A stretch of DNA of 64,000 bases, from the NCBI GenBank assembly GCA_963281255.1, contig OY725491.1, positions 3,956,857 through 4,020,856 on the forward strand, written 5' to 3'. Shown here in pieces: positions 11,170 to 21,954 of this stretch. The notes beneath the pieces were generated by a model. The model worked only from the letters and a program-made list of their open reading frames with translations. It was not told the DNA's origin and did no database searches. This DNA is from Aphrocallistes beatrix (Eukaryota; Porifera; Hexactinellida; Sceptrulophora; Aphrocallistidae). The translations under genes were made by a program, and so were the position numbers. Each line of letters opens with the position of its first letter. The first letter of the stretch is position 1.

Positions 11170-12073
11170 TCTCTCCTGCCTTCGTCAACTTCGTCATATT
11201 CACAGATGATTCAGAATGGGTTCGGCTGATCAGAGCTGCCCCCAACCCCGTCCCCCTCGCCCCCTCTCCTCCGAGACTTGCTCCAGGCGGTGGACTGGTT
11301 TCTCTATTTGTTATTAGGCAAAAAACTTCTATCAAAAGTAATTAATCACTTGACCATTGGGAGGGTGTGAGAAGCTCCATGGGAAGGCGAATAATTTTGG
11401 TGGAAGAAATCCCCTTGTGGAGTTGAAGTTGTGGGGTTATAGACACCGGGGGGTGTGAATACCCCAAGTGGCTGGTTGTGTATCTGGCCGGTTTGGCCTG
11501 AGAGTTTCGCACGGCTGGAGTGCGTCCTGCAGACAGAGGGGGACGTGCTGCAGTCACATTTTCTCAGTCCCACTGTAATTCCCAATGAAAGGAACATAAA
11601 TTTCAATTACGGTATCAATGTTAGTTACTAGACCAGGCTTGGAGTACAGTTTACCTCTAAACAGTACAGCGAGCTCCGATTCATCCAAAATGCAGATATC
11701 TGATGTATTAATAAATGATCTACATACTATATCATTGCCGTCTCAAAGCCAAATAATCTACAATAAATTGGTTAGAAATAATATTGATCTCTCACATGTG
11801 ATGCATTTTGGACCATGGATAAGAACAATTGACTTTAGAAAGTATTTTACTTTATCATCATTCGTCATTGGACCATGGATAAATGACTTAGATTATATTT
11901 ACCGCTTCTGTATCTGAATGATCTTTTCATTCATTATTAGTATAAATATAATGAAGATTTAACTCCAAACCCCTTGTAAATCCTTAAGGACTCCTTTTCT
12001 AACCTTAATAAACTTGAAAATAAAAAAAGCACTATTTATATACAAATAATAGTAGTATACGGGAGCGTTAAGC
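11170..12073 (-). repeat. 0.9-kb dispersed repeat, copy 1
   Basis: Recurs inverted at 62,642-63,583 and in part at 57,158-57,384. It holds an 86-codon open frame on the minus strand (11,346-11,606), two copies of the word TTGGACCATGGATAA about 60 bases apart, and a block ending GGGAGCGTTAAG. No inverted ends or target duplication could be fixed. Confidence 0.8.
11346..11606 (-). CDS. hypothetical 86-residue ORF in the dispersed repeat
   Basis: Not recognised. The frame starts MKFMFLSLGITVGLRKCDC and continues into a Pro/Gly/Asn-rich stretch (GVFTPPGVYNPTTSTPQG) ending ASHTLPMVK. The same frame, same start and same stop occur at 63,120-63,380. It could be an exon of a transposon protein or sequence that simply has not decayed since the copies separated. 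An overlapping frame is equally open in both copies, which weakens the coding case. Confidence 0.3.
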   Translation of the reverse strand: MKFMFLSLGITVGLRKCDCSTSPSVCRTHSSRAKLSGQTGQIHNQPLGVFTPPGVYNPTTSTPQGDFFHQNYSPSHGASHTLPMVK

Positions 12074-12239
12074 ATGTCACAGGCTATACTTGTTACCAGG
12101 ATATCCGCACTCTCCCTGATTGAACCGTCTACTCTACCTTTAAGGAGACGTGCCGTAGACGAGGTCTGTTGGAAGATGACCAGGAGTCCGATGACTGTCA
12201 CTGAGGCCGCTACATGTGCTATGGCATGTAGCGACCTCT

Positions 12240-13030
12240 TCGAATAGATTCATGTCAGGATCATGAGAGGTGAGTAACTTCTCTGACCTATTATTGAGGG
12301 TTAGAGATGGTACTGAGTCTCATGATGAGAATAATATGATTCATTTACATCACAAATATGTAATACATGGTGAGTATATTGCAGACTTAGACACTGCTAT
12401 GTATGGTAACATTAAATAACACCTTAATTATCGTGATTATATCACGTCGCGTATTATGTTGTCTCCTAAAGATTAGACAGGTGAAACGGTAGATAAATAT
12501 GTGATTGATCAACTTCCTCGAGAAGCAAAAGTATTGCTGACTGCAGACTCAGTAGATACCAGTCAGGCAGCTAGTATGTATCCTACTGAATATCTTAATT
12601 CTATTAGGCCTATTAGCTTGCTTCCACATCACCGCTACCTTAAAGAATATGCGTCAATTATACTCTTGCGCAGTCTCGATCCCACAAATGGGATGTGTAA
12701 TGGCAGTGTAAATTCCTCGCCATATAATGCTACATTCTGAAACAGATTTTCCATTTTTTCTCAGATGGAAGCAGTTTCCTATTCCTGCTTATTAAACAAT
12801 TAACAAAGCGCAGGGGCAGAGTCTAGAATGTATTGGTATTTATCTACCATCTGATGCTATATTCAGTCATGGGCAATTGTACGTTGCCCTGAGTAGAGTT
12901 AAGAATCCTAAGGGCTTGAAAGTCATGGTTGCGGCAAACAATTCCACTTCGGATGGCGTTTGGATTAGGAATGTGGTCTACCTTGAGGTATTCCAAATCC
13001 ATAATATCAATCCATCCCTTAATAATACCA
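12240..13030 (+). pseudogene. Helitron Rep/helicase, C-terminal part
   Basis: Remains of the PIF1-like helicase of a rolling-circle Helitron. Readable in order: FSDLLLRVRDGT, then LPREAKVLLTADSVDTSQ with YPTEYLNSIRP, LKEYASIILLRSLDPTNGM followed by CNG, and the family's terminal motif HGQLYVALSRVKNPKGLKV. These match the last helicase motifs in correct spacing. The nuclease (Rep) domain and early helicase motifs are missing, and there are in-frame stops near 12,415 and 12,475 plus a frame change after about 12,740. A dead, truncated copy. No Helitron 3' hairpin-CTRR end was found. Confidence 0.8.
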
Positions 13031-13564
13031 TGGATCTTTCTGAAATGGATATATCATTGAGTGAAATTTCATTTTTCACTGCAGACTTAAGGAATCACTA
13101 TGAGGATGACAGAGATGACAGGGATCCAGCTCCCAGTCAAACCACAATTCCTATTAGAGCAGTAGTATGTCTAACAGGTACTGTCGATTGCTTCTCGCTG
13201 AACATGAAGATTCAGTCAGCCATAAGTATCGACATGGATCCTGAGTTGATTTGCTGCCTATGAGGACACGTTTGTCAACATTATAGTTAGCTGTTTAGAA
13301 CTATATTATATATCCCTACGAATACAGCTATCACAAGTGTTTGGAGAGACTTTAAATCTGTGTCCAGTCTTTGTGGGTGTTAATTGTCTTTTCCGTTCTT
13401 TATCTCATATCATATTTGGTCTGAGAAACATTACGATGATTTGAAATCAAAATTGAATTAAAATTCTCTAGTTCACAACACACCTTAAATGTTATAAACA
13501 TGTCAAGCATTACTAGTGAAGATGAGTTGGACGATCATTATGAGCTAATCAACATTCCAAACGA

Positions 13565-14030
13565 ATGGGGCAGCACAAAGGTAGAATTAGGCATTTTAGG
13601 TGCTCAAGCGCATCTAGATATTTAGTGATCAATGAAACTAATAATGATCACCAGTTTTGGAGAGCGTACACCATTTATGCACACAGTATTACGCCCCCAC
13701 TCTTTCTCTGTGTGACCATTCCTTTAATGGTCAAAGGTTGGGTGTAGTACTACAGCGACTTAACACAGCGACATGCTATGACATTTCGATCCATTTTACT
13801 ACAGTAGCTCATTGGATCTTTTGTGCGGTATGAATTCAGGATTTGAAAGCTGGCTAGCAGGATTTCCTGCATGTTGGTTAGATTGGGAACAAGGAGCTCG
13901 TAACGCTTTCAGACGTGTATATCCTGGGATCAACATGCACGGATGTTGGTTCCACTATAAATAGCGATTTGGAGAAAAATCCAAAAGTGTGAGCAAGTTT
14001 TCAAGGAAATTGCGAAACAGCGTCATTCAC
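13565..14030 (+). pseudogene. MULE transposase remnant
   Basis: The readable part is CWLDWEQGARNAFRRVYPGI followed by NMHGCWFHYK and then KSKSV near 13,875-14,000. This is the 'Asp-x-E-A...HGC(W/F)FH' region of the MULE transposase domain (PF10551 type). Upstream AYTIYAHSI and PLFLCVTIPLMVKG resemble the start of the same domain but lie in another frame. Several stops and frame changes make it non-functional. It may once have belonged with the FLYWCH exon 1.5 kb downstream. Confidence 0.6.
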
Positions 14031-15254
14031 TGAAAAATCATGTCAATTCTTTCCTTCCCAGGTTGTCTTTTCAGAATTATATCTTGCCACAACTTTCAAG
14101 ATTTGATCTTAGAAATTCAATCTAATGCATAGATTTAAAATTCGAACTTGTACTAACATACAAGATTCGATCTTAAGCCAACATAGAGAACCTAATGCAG
14201 CCCCCTTTATTTTAATTGATGATGAAGATATTCAAAGCCACAATATTCAGCTTTCCGACAGACTTTTAAGCGCGCTTTTCAAGTTAGGCGATAGTATGCA
14301 AGATATTGGATTACTACTAAAGCTTTGCTATTGGCGAAAACATGATTCTATCTGGGGAAAACTGTAAAAATTGATATTTCAGATAAATCGTAACCAGTAT
14401 CGACAAAATATCATGCTCTTGTGGCGGAAGAACCATTACAATGTTCGGAAACGATTTGAATTTAGCCATCCTGTGCATAAAATGATTTTAGCAAGGTCAG
14501 CACTAGTGGATTTGAGTTGATCAAGAAATCAGATCACTTGCAACTAGATTCCACGATTAAACACAAACCTATCAGCAACAGAGATTCCCCTTCCAAATAT
14601 AGCAACTGATCACAATAGATGTAAACCGCAATAGATGAATACCACAATAGTTGTAAGTTATGTAATACATCTTCTTATATAAAGAAAAGAGAAATTGGAA
14701 GGTGCCTTAAAATTTGAGGATTGGGAAAGAATTAAAAAGCAAAAATGGGCTAATATGATATGCAAAAATTCAAAATTATTTTGAGTTTTAAAATTTTCCT
14801 ACCACAAAATTAATCTAAAATCATACAGTCGAATTTGTCAATTTCTATTACCTGAGGGAAAATGTAAATTCGAAAATTATTATACATTCAGATTTTGGAT
14901 TGAATTAAAAGGAACAAATAGTTTCTTAATTAACTTCCTTATACAAGGCTCTATTTCGAACCTGTACAACGATATCGAAACTGCATTTAGTCGCCGCTAT
15001 TTTGAGAAATTAGACAATAATTAAGCACACAATTATAAAACTCTTCGCCTATGTTCTAAGTACCAAGAGAACGTATGATGCTACTAATAAAGGAAATGTA
15101 GTTAATGGATATATTCAAACATTAGTATGAGAACCAGTAACAATTCATATGTTAAGTGAAGAGCTAATATTTCCATTAAAACCTTGATTTGAACAAAGTT
15201 CCTTACATCTAGATGCAATTTGTTCAATTGTTTGGAAAATTGACAAAGATTCGT
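14031..15254. other. no gene seen
   Basis: AT-rich sequence without a convincing frame. The word CACAATAG(A/T)TG recurs three times near 14,610-14,660. It may be degraded interior of the flanking MULE relics. Confidence 0.35.
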
Positions 15255-15816
15255 CCCCACTTGAGCGAAATGCATTTGAGCGAAACCCGTTTGAGCGAAC
15301 TCATTTAAACGAAGTCGTAGGTGAGCGACCACTTCTTTTAGCGAACCCACAAAACAGCGAAAGCCAATATGGATTGGAATTATGAATGTGATCAATATCA
15401 ACAATAGAAGCGTGTTAACTAAGCAAATCCAATACTATTCACATACATACATTGCAACAAGCTAATTCATCAATCAAACACTACATTTTCTTACATATGG
15501 CATCACGTCATACAACCTCGAAAAATCATCCAGCATTAAGTTTTGAAGGTTATTCATATAGATTTGACAAACTTAATGCGAGCAATACGAAAATGCGATG
15601 GCGATGTCGTACCCGAGATTGCAATGGAAGTTTATATACAAATAACAATCAAGATAATGCAGACATCGTCGAACTTTCCACTAGTCATAAATATCATTGC
15701 ATTTCTATATTCGCTGTTTTGTGGGTTCGCCAGAAGAAGTGGTCCCTCAACTACGACTTCGCTCAAATGAGTTCGCTCAAACGGGTTTCGCTCAAATGTA
15801 TTTCGCTCAAGTGGGG
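15255..15816 (+). mobile_element. foldback MULE derivative, 106-bp inverted ends
   Basis: Bases 15,255-15,360 are matched inverted by 15,711-15,816. Each arm starts CCCCACTTGAGCGAAAT and contains about five spaced copies of (T)GAGCGA(A/C), looking like an array of transposase-binding sites. The flanks share aaagat, perhaps what is left of a 9-11-bp target duplication. Long inverted ends and a FLYWCH exon inside both point to the Mutator/MULE superfamily. Confidence 0.8.
15497..15706 (+). pseudogene. FLYWCH-type zinc finger exon
   Basis: The frame from ATG 15,497 reads HPALSFEGYSYRFDKLNAS, then MRWRCRTRDCNGSLYT and STSHKYHC. This is the FLYWCH pattern (aromatic strand, W-x-C, C-x-a, closing H-x-H/C) found at the N-terminus of animal MULE transposases and in FLYWCH proteins, where it binds DNA. 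No transposase core follows; the frame runs straight into the right inverted end. It is therefore an isolated DNA-binding module inside a non-autonomous element. Confidence 0.7.
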
Positions 15817-17336
15817 AAAGATCTGAAAAACACAAGAAAGCTTTTCTTTACTATGCATTAACAATTAGACACCTGAATGCTAAAGCCAGTCCTGTATCCC
15901 TCAGAAATGCTAAGTAGTGAGACCATACAAGCATAGATATATCATCAGACTTCTTAAATAATGGGCTGTATACTGTAAAATCAGTAATAAATAAAAAGAT
16001 CGCCCCAAGTTATATAGAAATAGATTTGAGTTGGGTCATGATGCACATAATTGGCCAAAGTTTCAATCATGAAAGTCTGGAAGGATATCTTAATATTTTC
16101 GAGTTCTACGAGGTATTTCAAAACAGTGATTGATATATGCCCCGCTCATGTTATGCGTCAGTCACAAACTTAACTATGCATTGTTGGCATGTAAAGATTA
16201 AAAAGAAGAATACTATTTGTGATGGCTCGTCTTATTAAATCCGCGTCATTTGAAGAAATTTCAATATTTTTCGCATTATGTAGTAGTTCTACTCTAGCCA
16301 AAATATATATCCTGAAGTGCAACAGTATATCAATTTATTGGAAAAAGTAATTAATTATGATGAAGAAAAGATGAATGTGGATATAGAGTACCTTAAAGAA
16401 TTAGATGAGGAACTTCCTAACGAAATATATAGTTTATCCTATATGTCAAATCACCCTTTGGAAGACATTTCTATAATATCTTCATTACATGCCATATACA
16501 TCAGCTTGAAATTATACATGCAGAATCTTCTAAATTCCAGAATAATCCACTTAACTAGTTGTATAGCGCAATACCTTAATTCTATCCTATCCCAGACGTT
16601 TCGCCGGCTTCAGGTCCATTAATCTCGGCGTGCTCCCGTGTCTAGTATAGCTGATATATTGTGTTCTTTGATTTGGACTTTGATAGTTAGTCACCGCGTC
16701 TGCTTGTGAGGATACCCTTCAAAAAAACAACCTTTTTGTTCGAGTCGCTTCCTTTTGAAGCCAGAATCCGATTTATTTTGCTAGGACTTTAGCGAGCAGG
16801 TACTGCTGCCAAGCGATTGCACGTATCAGGGGATATTAGTATCGTAAGAGGAAAAATGATAAGAAAAATAGTGTTGTGCAGCAATGTAGGTAGTGTTGAG
16901 GTAAACAATGTATTGAATAAAACACAGTATAATATACTACAGAAAAGAGAAATAGGTGTTGAGATCCGAAACTAACTAGACATACGATCTCTAGTATTTG
17001 CAGTCTTGTGGGATAGGCCTATTTAATAAGTTCGGGAACACCTGAATGTGTTTACCTTATGCAACAATGGCCATACTATTTTTTTAATTTGACTAAGAAT
17101 AAACTCATGATTGTTTTTATTTCCGACTATACTATCGCGTATGTGGAAAACTCTCGAAATGAGTGCCTCCCTATTTTTAATCCAGCTCCTAGCATACGAG
17201 ATGCCTTATGTCATGATCAGTGTCGGACGTCCGTCCATCCGTCTGCTCGCTCCTGGATATTCTATTGGACCAATTTGCGTCAAATTTGAGTAATATATCA
17301 CGTATGGTGGAGATTCAAAACTGGGTCCAAATATAT
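15817..17336. other. no gene seen
   Basis: No known family recognised. One 101-codon frame at 16,317-16,622 (MQQYINLLEKVINYDEEKM, acidic and helix-like) is open but stands alone, without homology I can name. The 16,640-16,860 stretch is relatively GC-rich and contains no frame. Confidence 0.35.
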
Positions 17337-18148
17337 ACCAGCATATATCATCATAGCATCAAAGTACATATATCAGTTGTCAAAATTTCGAATCATATCA
17401 TTGCGCAACAGGTCATTTTAAGCACGATTTTGTCAATTTTCTAAGCTGTTTTAAGCCTACTTCTAAATGTTATTAAGGTAGAATTTGTGTGTAGAACTAA
17501 GATTAGTAGGAGTTGATTTGAAAAATTTAGAATTTTTCAATGGAATATTGTTACATTCCTACGTTGCTCTGGTAAAGCATTTTGATGACTTTGAGCCATA
17601 TCCTACAAACTGTAAGAACTAGGTCTTCAAATTTGATCGTATTAGATTTGCAATTGGCTAATTCCTATTTGGTAAAAATACAATTTAAACTTCTAAATTC
17701 ACAGACAATAGAGTTATGCGACAATTTAGTGTTTTGGTCACATTCTTAAAATCAACCCATAACTCAAAACTCGTTGAATTTAGAAGTTCAAGTTGTATTA
17801 TTACCTAATAGGAAGTAGCCAATTGCATATCTAATACGATCAAATTTGAAGACCTAGCTCTTACAGTCTGCACGATATGGCTCAATGTGATCAAAATGCT
17901 TTACCATAGCTACGTAGGAATATAACAACATTCCATTGAAAAATTCTAAATGTCCAAATCAACTCGTTCTAATCTTGGTTCTACGAAAAAAATCACACCT
18001 TAATACCATTTAGAAATAGTGTTAAAACAGCTTAGAAAATCGCTAAAATTGTCTTTAGAATGACCTGTTGCGCAATGATATGATGACTAATCGAAGTTTT
18101 TCTAACGGATATACATATGTACTTTGATACCATGTTTATATATGCTGG
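17337..18148. repeat. long inverted repeat with about 365-bp arms
   Basis: The arm 17,337-17,700 is matched inverted by 17,775-18,148 with scattered substitutions, around a 74-base centre. Outer ends read CCAGCATATAT in both directions. No frame survives in both arms. The arm divergence suggests it is older than the inverted repeat at 20.8 kb. Confidence 0.85.
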
Positions 18149-18297
18149 TAATACATACTTAATGCCTATTCTGCATGGTTAACAATTTATGCTAATCGTG
18201 TATTAATCCATTCGGCTACTACTTCATCCCTAGTCCATAATTTTCAGTCTACTGTGAGGCATTATTAAAGTAGGCTATGATTAAAACTATTCAAATG

Positions 18298-18525
18298 TAA
18301 TTCAACTATCATCAAAAATGATGACTCATCGCTCTGTTATGACGTCATCATTACGAGTCAAAAATTTAAAAAATTGACAAATTCTGCAATTTTCGTGCGA
18401 TATCGATTATAACAATAAGACATAAGTAGAGAGATGTTATCTCCCTTTTAATTAATCAATGTGAAGCCAAGTGTCCGCCAGCCGCACAGCGTAGGCAAGC
18501 GAAGCGGGCTTCTATATATATGTGT
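18298..18525 (+). repeat. Helentron-like repeat, back half
   Basis: Shares AATGATGACTCATC, TATGACGTCATCATTACG, GTGCGATATCGATTAT and the GCGAAGCG...GCTT terminal segment with the whole copies at 19.7 and 51.7 kb. The front half and the AGGCGCC hairpin are missing. Confidence 0.75.
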
Positions 18526-18599
18526 ATCAAAAGTGCTGTCGTATATCCAATCCTAATTTCAGGTTGAATTTAATTAGCGCCCATATAGCTAGGTCAGTC

Positions 18600-19215
18600 C
18601 ATGGAAAGGGACGCCCAAAATTTTCTGTTCGCATCGCTAAATCATCATTTCTAATACTTTAGGGAAAAGAGGGAAGTCTGCAAAGACAATATATCGTAAT
18701 TTTATCAATTCAGGTTACTTGGCATCTCATTCAACTGTTCATTGCTATTTAGAAATTCTATCGATGTTTACCCATACAAGAGGCAACAGATCCCTCGCCT
18801 AACAGAGAAAATGGAGCAAAATCGACTAAACTTATCTCTAAAACGCAAGAACTGGACTATAACAGATTGGGAGAAGGTTCTATGGTCAGATGAATCACCT
18901 TTCCAACTATTTGCACCACAAAACCGGCAGAACGGTAGAATATGGTCACAAAGTTCGATCGATGTAAAACCTTTTAAAAGTGTCAAGTTCAGGTTTGGGA
19001 CATGATGTCGCATAGAGTACTGTCAGAACTTCATTATTCTTCAAAAAGTGTAAATGGAGAGTATTATCGTGAGAACGTCTTAAAACTGACTTGCATGAGT
19101 GCAGTCAACCGAACATCAAATTCTGGTATAATTCTGGAACGAGCTATGCTTTAAAACATGTCTCAAGTCATTTTTTATGCAGGATGGCGCTCCAGCGCAA
19201 GCCAGCAAAGCACGC
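18600..19215 (+). pseudogene. Tc1 transposase relic related to the DD37E elements
   Basis: Reads GRPKI, then RKNWTITDWEKVLWSDESPF and FAPQNRQNGRIWSQ, SELHYSSKSVNGEYY and finally FMQDGAPAQASKA, parallel to the 2.9-kb transposase but much diverged. Several frame changes. It stops just after the second catalytic Asp, where a MITE begins, so the C-terminal third is gone. Confidence 0.8.
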
Positions 19216-19227
19216 TTATATATATAC

Positions 19228-19698
19228 ACTAACCGGACAAAAGTATCTGTACACTATATTATTCCTTATAAAATTTAGTACTAAATTGGATCTTTTCATG
19301 AAGGGAAAAGAATTCAAACTCTAAGAGCAATTAAGAGTCTAATTTAAGATTCGAAATCTTCACATTTGAATTAGTAATAGTAGAAGATTTCTAATAAATT
19401 GCTCAACCCAATGAATAACATTATCAACCTGTGGCACAAAGAGTAGTACATTACCATAATGAATAGTGATAAAAATGGACATATGTGGCACAAAGTGGCA
19501 GTGATTGATAATTTGAAAACATTGGGAATCAATAATTGATTAGAAATTTCATACAATAACTAATTTGAATGCGAAGATTTTGAATTTGAAACCCGATCGC
19601 TTACCGTTTCGGAGTTTTAATCTTCATGAATAGACCCATTTTAGTATTAAATGCACGCGAGATAATGAAGTGTGCAAATACTTTTGTCTGGGTAGCGT
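19228..19698. mobile_element. TA-flanked MITE, about 470 bp
   Basis: Imperfect inverted ends: CACTAACCGGACAAAAGTAT at left and ATACTTTTGTCTGGGTAGCG at right, each embedded in TATATA. Tc1/mariner-type, non-coding. It truncates the Tc1 relic to its left. Confidence 0.65.
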
Positions 19699-19724
19699 AT
19701 ATATATATTTATATATAAATATAT

Positions 19725-19758
19725 CCTTACTATTAAACTCGATTAATGTTTGTTTGTT

Positions 19759-19789
<31 letters not shown>

Positions 19790-20262
19790 CTGTAACGAAT
19801 TGATTGTAGAAACTGCAAGGCACAGAAAGCTGATTTTTGGCTATGGCTCCAGTAACTTCTGAGCTCAGACCAAATGTCGGCTCATCATGGAATTATGACG
19901 TCATTGTCACATTTTTAAAAGTTAAGCAATACAGTTATTCGAGCATAACTCAGCTATTATAGGAGATAGAAGGCTGAAATTTTAATAGAATATGTATATT
20001 AATATACCACACATATGACTTAACTATAATCAAAAAATGATGACACATCACTCTGTTATGACGTCATCATTACGCATCAAAATTTTATAAATGGACAAAT
20101 TTGGTGATTTTTCGTGCGATATCGATTATGCCAGTAGGACAGGCGTATTAAGGGATGTCATTTCCCATATAATAAATCAATGGTGTCTACAGGCGGCTCT
20201 GGCGGACACAAAGTGTTCGCCAGCCGCGTAGCGGAAGCGAGCGAAGCGCGCTTGTATATATG
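19725..20262 (+). repeat. Helentron-like repeat, whole copy
   Basis: In order: a head (CTTACTATTAAACTCGATTA then TGTTTGTTTG), a (TA)n microsatellite, CTGTAACGAATTGATTG, a conserved body with ATTATGACGTCA, and an end with hairpins (GGCGGACACAAAGTGTTCGCC) and GCGAAGCGCGCTTGTATATA. No protein. The layout resembles non-autonomous Helentron/MINE elements. Confidence 0.65.
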
Positions 20263-20573
20263 TTATGGACCAAAGTGTAAATTGACCAAGATTTGTGAAT
20301 CTTGACTATATCTTTGCTCAACGCAACTTTGGCTCAGCCAAAGTGTTGAGTTAACCTAAATTTGATGGGAGCATCATACATCATGGGTTGATAAGAGATT
20401 GTAGATTTATTTAATCATATTGCGTTATGCGTTATGCGTGAGTGTAGTAAAGATTATGATCACCAGTTGTGAAAATCCTTTAACGCTAATATAAAACTCA
20501 TCCATGTTAACATTATCAATGCACAATAATAATTAAAAATATTAACAATTCAACAAATATGAGTCATTCGCAC

Positions 20574-20773
20574 TAGTCACTTGCTCTGTTACGAGGGACA
20601 GGGTGTAGTTTAGTTGTCACTTGCTTTGTTATGAAGTGTTTGGAGGTAATTTAGTTGTCACTTCCTTTGTTACGAGGGACAGAGTGTAGTTCAGTAGTCA
20701 CTTGCTCAGTTACGAGGGACAGGGTGTAATTCAGTTGTCACTTGATCTGTTATGAGGGACAGAGTGTAGTTCA
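20574..20773 (+). repeat. 40-bp minisatellite, five units
   Basis: Units of about 40 bases built on GTCACTTGCTCTGTTACGAG then GGACAGGGTGTAGTTCA. Units one, three, four and five are close to each other; unit two is more diverged. Confidence 0.9.
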
Positions 20774-20786
20774 AGTATGTTAAATA

Positions 20787-21954
20787 TACTAAGAATACTG
20801 TCAAACAATCTACACTTGGACGTACTCCCTTTTAAGTGCACTTTAGGAGGACTCCCCTGATCATCTATCTGTAGATTTGATGCTACCTCAAGAGTTTATA
20901 GACTCGCTCAATATGATGTAGATGACGCGCTACAGATGGGTGGCGAGATCATCGAATTCTCTACTCAAACTACCGAGACTACAGCAGTTCCTGTCCCACT
21001 CGCTCGCATGACTCTATGTCAGCCGGACGTGACGATTCCTTCAGCCGATGTTTCTAACCAAGTGGATAGAGACCAACAGCCTCAGCCATGTTCTTCATAT
21101 AGCCCAGAACCTGTCCACGGTACACCGAAATTGAAGTTCCCTCCTCGCCTCTCTCTTACGACTTGGAGGTTAGACCGCTTATTAGGACTGATATTACATC
21201 ATTTGTTAACCTAGACGATATACTGTAGTACTAATCGCTGTATTGTAAGGTTAAATGTTCTTCATTTAATGTCTGCTATGTAAATGTTTACAGTTTGATA
21301 GTGAATAGCTAGAATTCTGGGACTGTTAAAAAAGGAAGTCGTTTAGTTTTGTAATCAGGAACGAAAGGATTGACTCGAGGAAGGAAGGAGTGAATGAGGG
21401 AAGTGTTGGGAAGGGAAATGAAGAACATTTAACCTTACAATACAGCGATTGGTACTACAGTATATCGTCTAGATTACAAATGATGTAATATCAGTCCTAA
21501 TAAGCGGTCTAACCTCCAAGTCGTAAGAATCACTTCATCCAGCTCGTCAGTAGAAGAGAGAGGCGAGGAGGGAACTTCAACTTCGGTGTACCGTGGACAG
21601 GTTCTGGACTATATGAAGAATATGGCTGAGGCTGTTGGTCTCTATCCACTTGGTTAGAAACATCGGCTGAAGGAATCGTCACGTCCGGCTGACATAGAGT
21701 CATGCGAGCGAGTGGGAGGAGGAGAGTAGGCGTGCTCGATCGTGGGACAGGAACTGCTGTAGTCTCGGTAGTTTGAGTAGAGAATTCGATGATCTCGCCA
21801 CCCATCTGTAGCGCGTCATCTACATCATATTGAGCGAGTCTATAAACTCTTGAGGTAGCATCAAATCTACAGATAGATGATCAGGGGAGTCCTCCTAAAG
21901 TGCACTTAAAAGGGAGTACGTCCAAGTGTAGTTTGTTTGACAGTATTCTTAGTA
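20787..21954. repeat. long inverted repeat with an ORF in each arm
   Basis: The left arm (20,787 to about 21,263) and the right arm (about 21,420-21,954) are near-identical reverse complements around a spacer of about 155 bases. The right arm has an extra 24-base stretch (GATCGAGCACGCCTACTC...) that the left lacks. The ends read TACTAAGAATACTG and CAGTATTCTTAGTA. Very low arm divergence means recent origin or ongoing conversion. Confidence 0.9.
20936..21214 (+). CDS. hypothetical ORF of the inverted-repeat arm
   Basis: Not recognised. The frame begins MGGEIIEFSTQTTETTAVPV and runs through a Pro/Ser/Gln-rich low-complexity stretch (DRDQQPQPCSSYSPEPVHG) to KLKFPPRLSL. It occurs again on the minus strand at 21,530-21,805. 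The frame is open upstream of the Met as well. It looks like a disordered linker of a larger protein rather than a complete one. Confidence 0.3.
   Translation: MGGEIIEFSTQTTETTAVPVPLARMTLCQPDVTIPSADVSNQVDRDQQPQPCSSYSPEPVHGTPKLKFPPRLSLTTWRLDRLLGLILHHLLT

Noticed and set aside
16317-16622. 101-codon acidic frame
   Set aside because: Open, helix-like and AT-rich in composition, but without homologue, neighbour or repeat copy in the window.
17059-17444. Frames with PSVCSLLDILLDQF-like reading
   Set aside because: Three different frames overlap, and part lies in the arm of an inverted repeat with no frame kept in the other arm.
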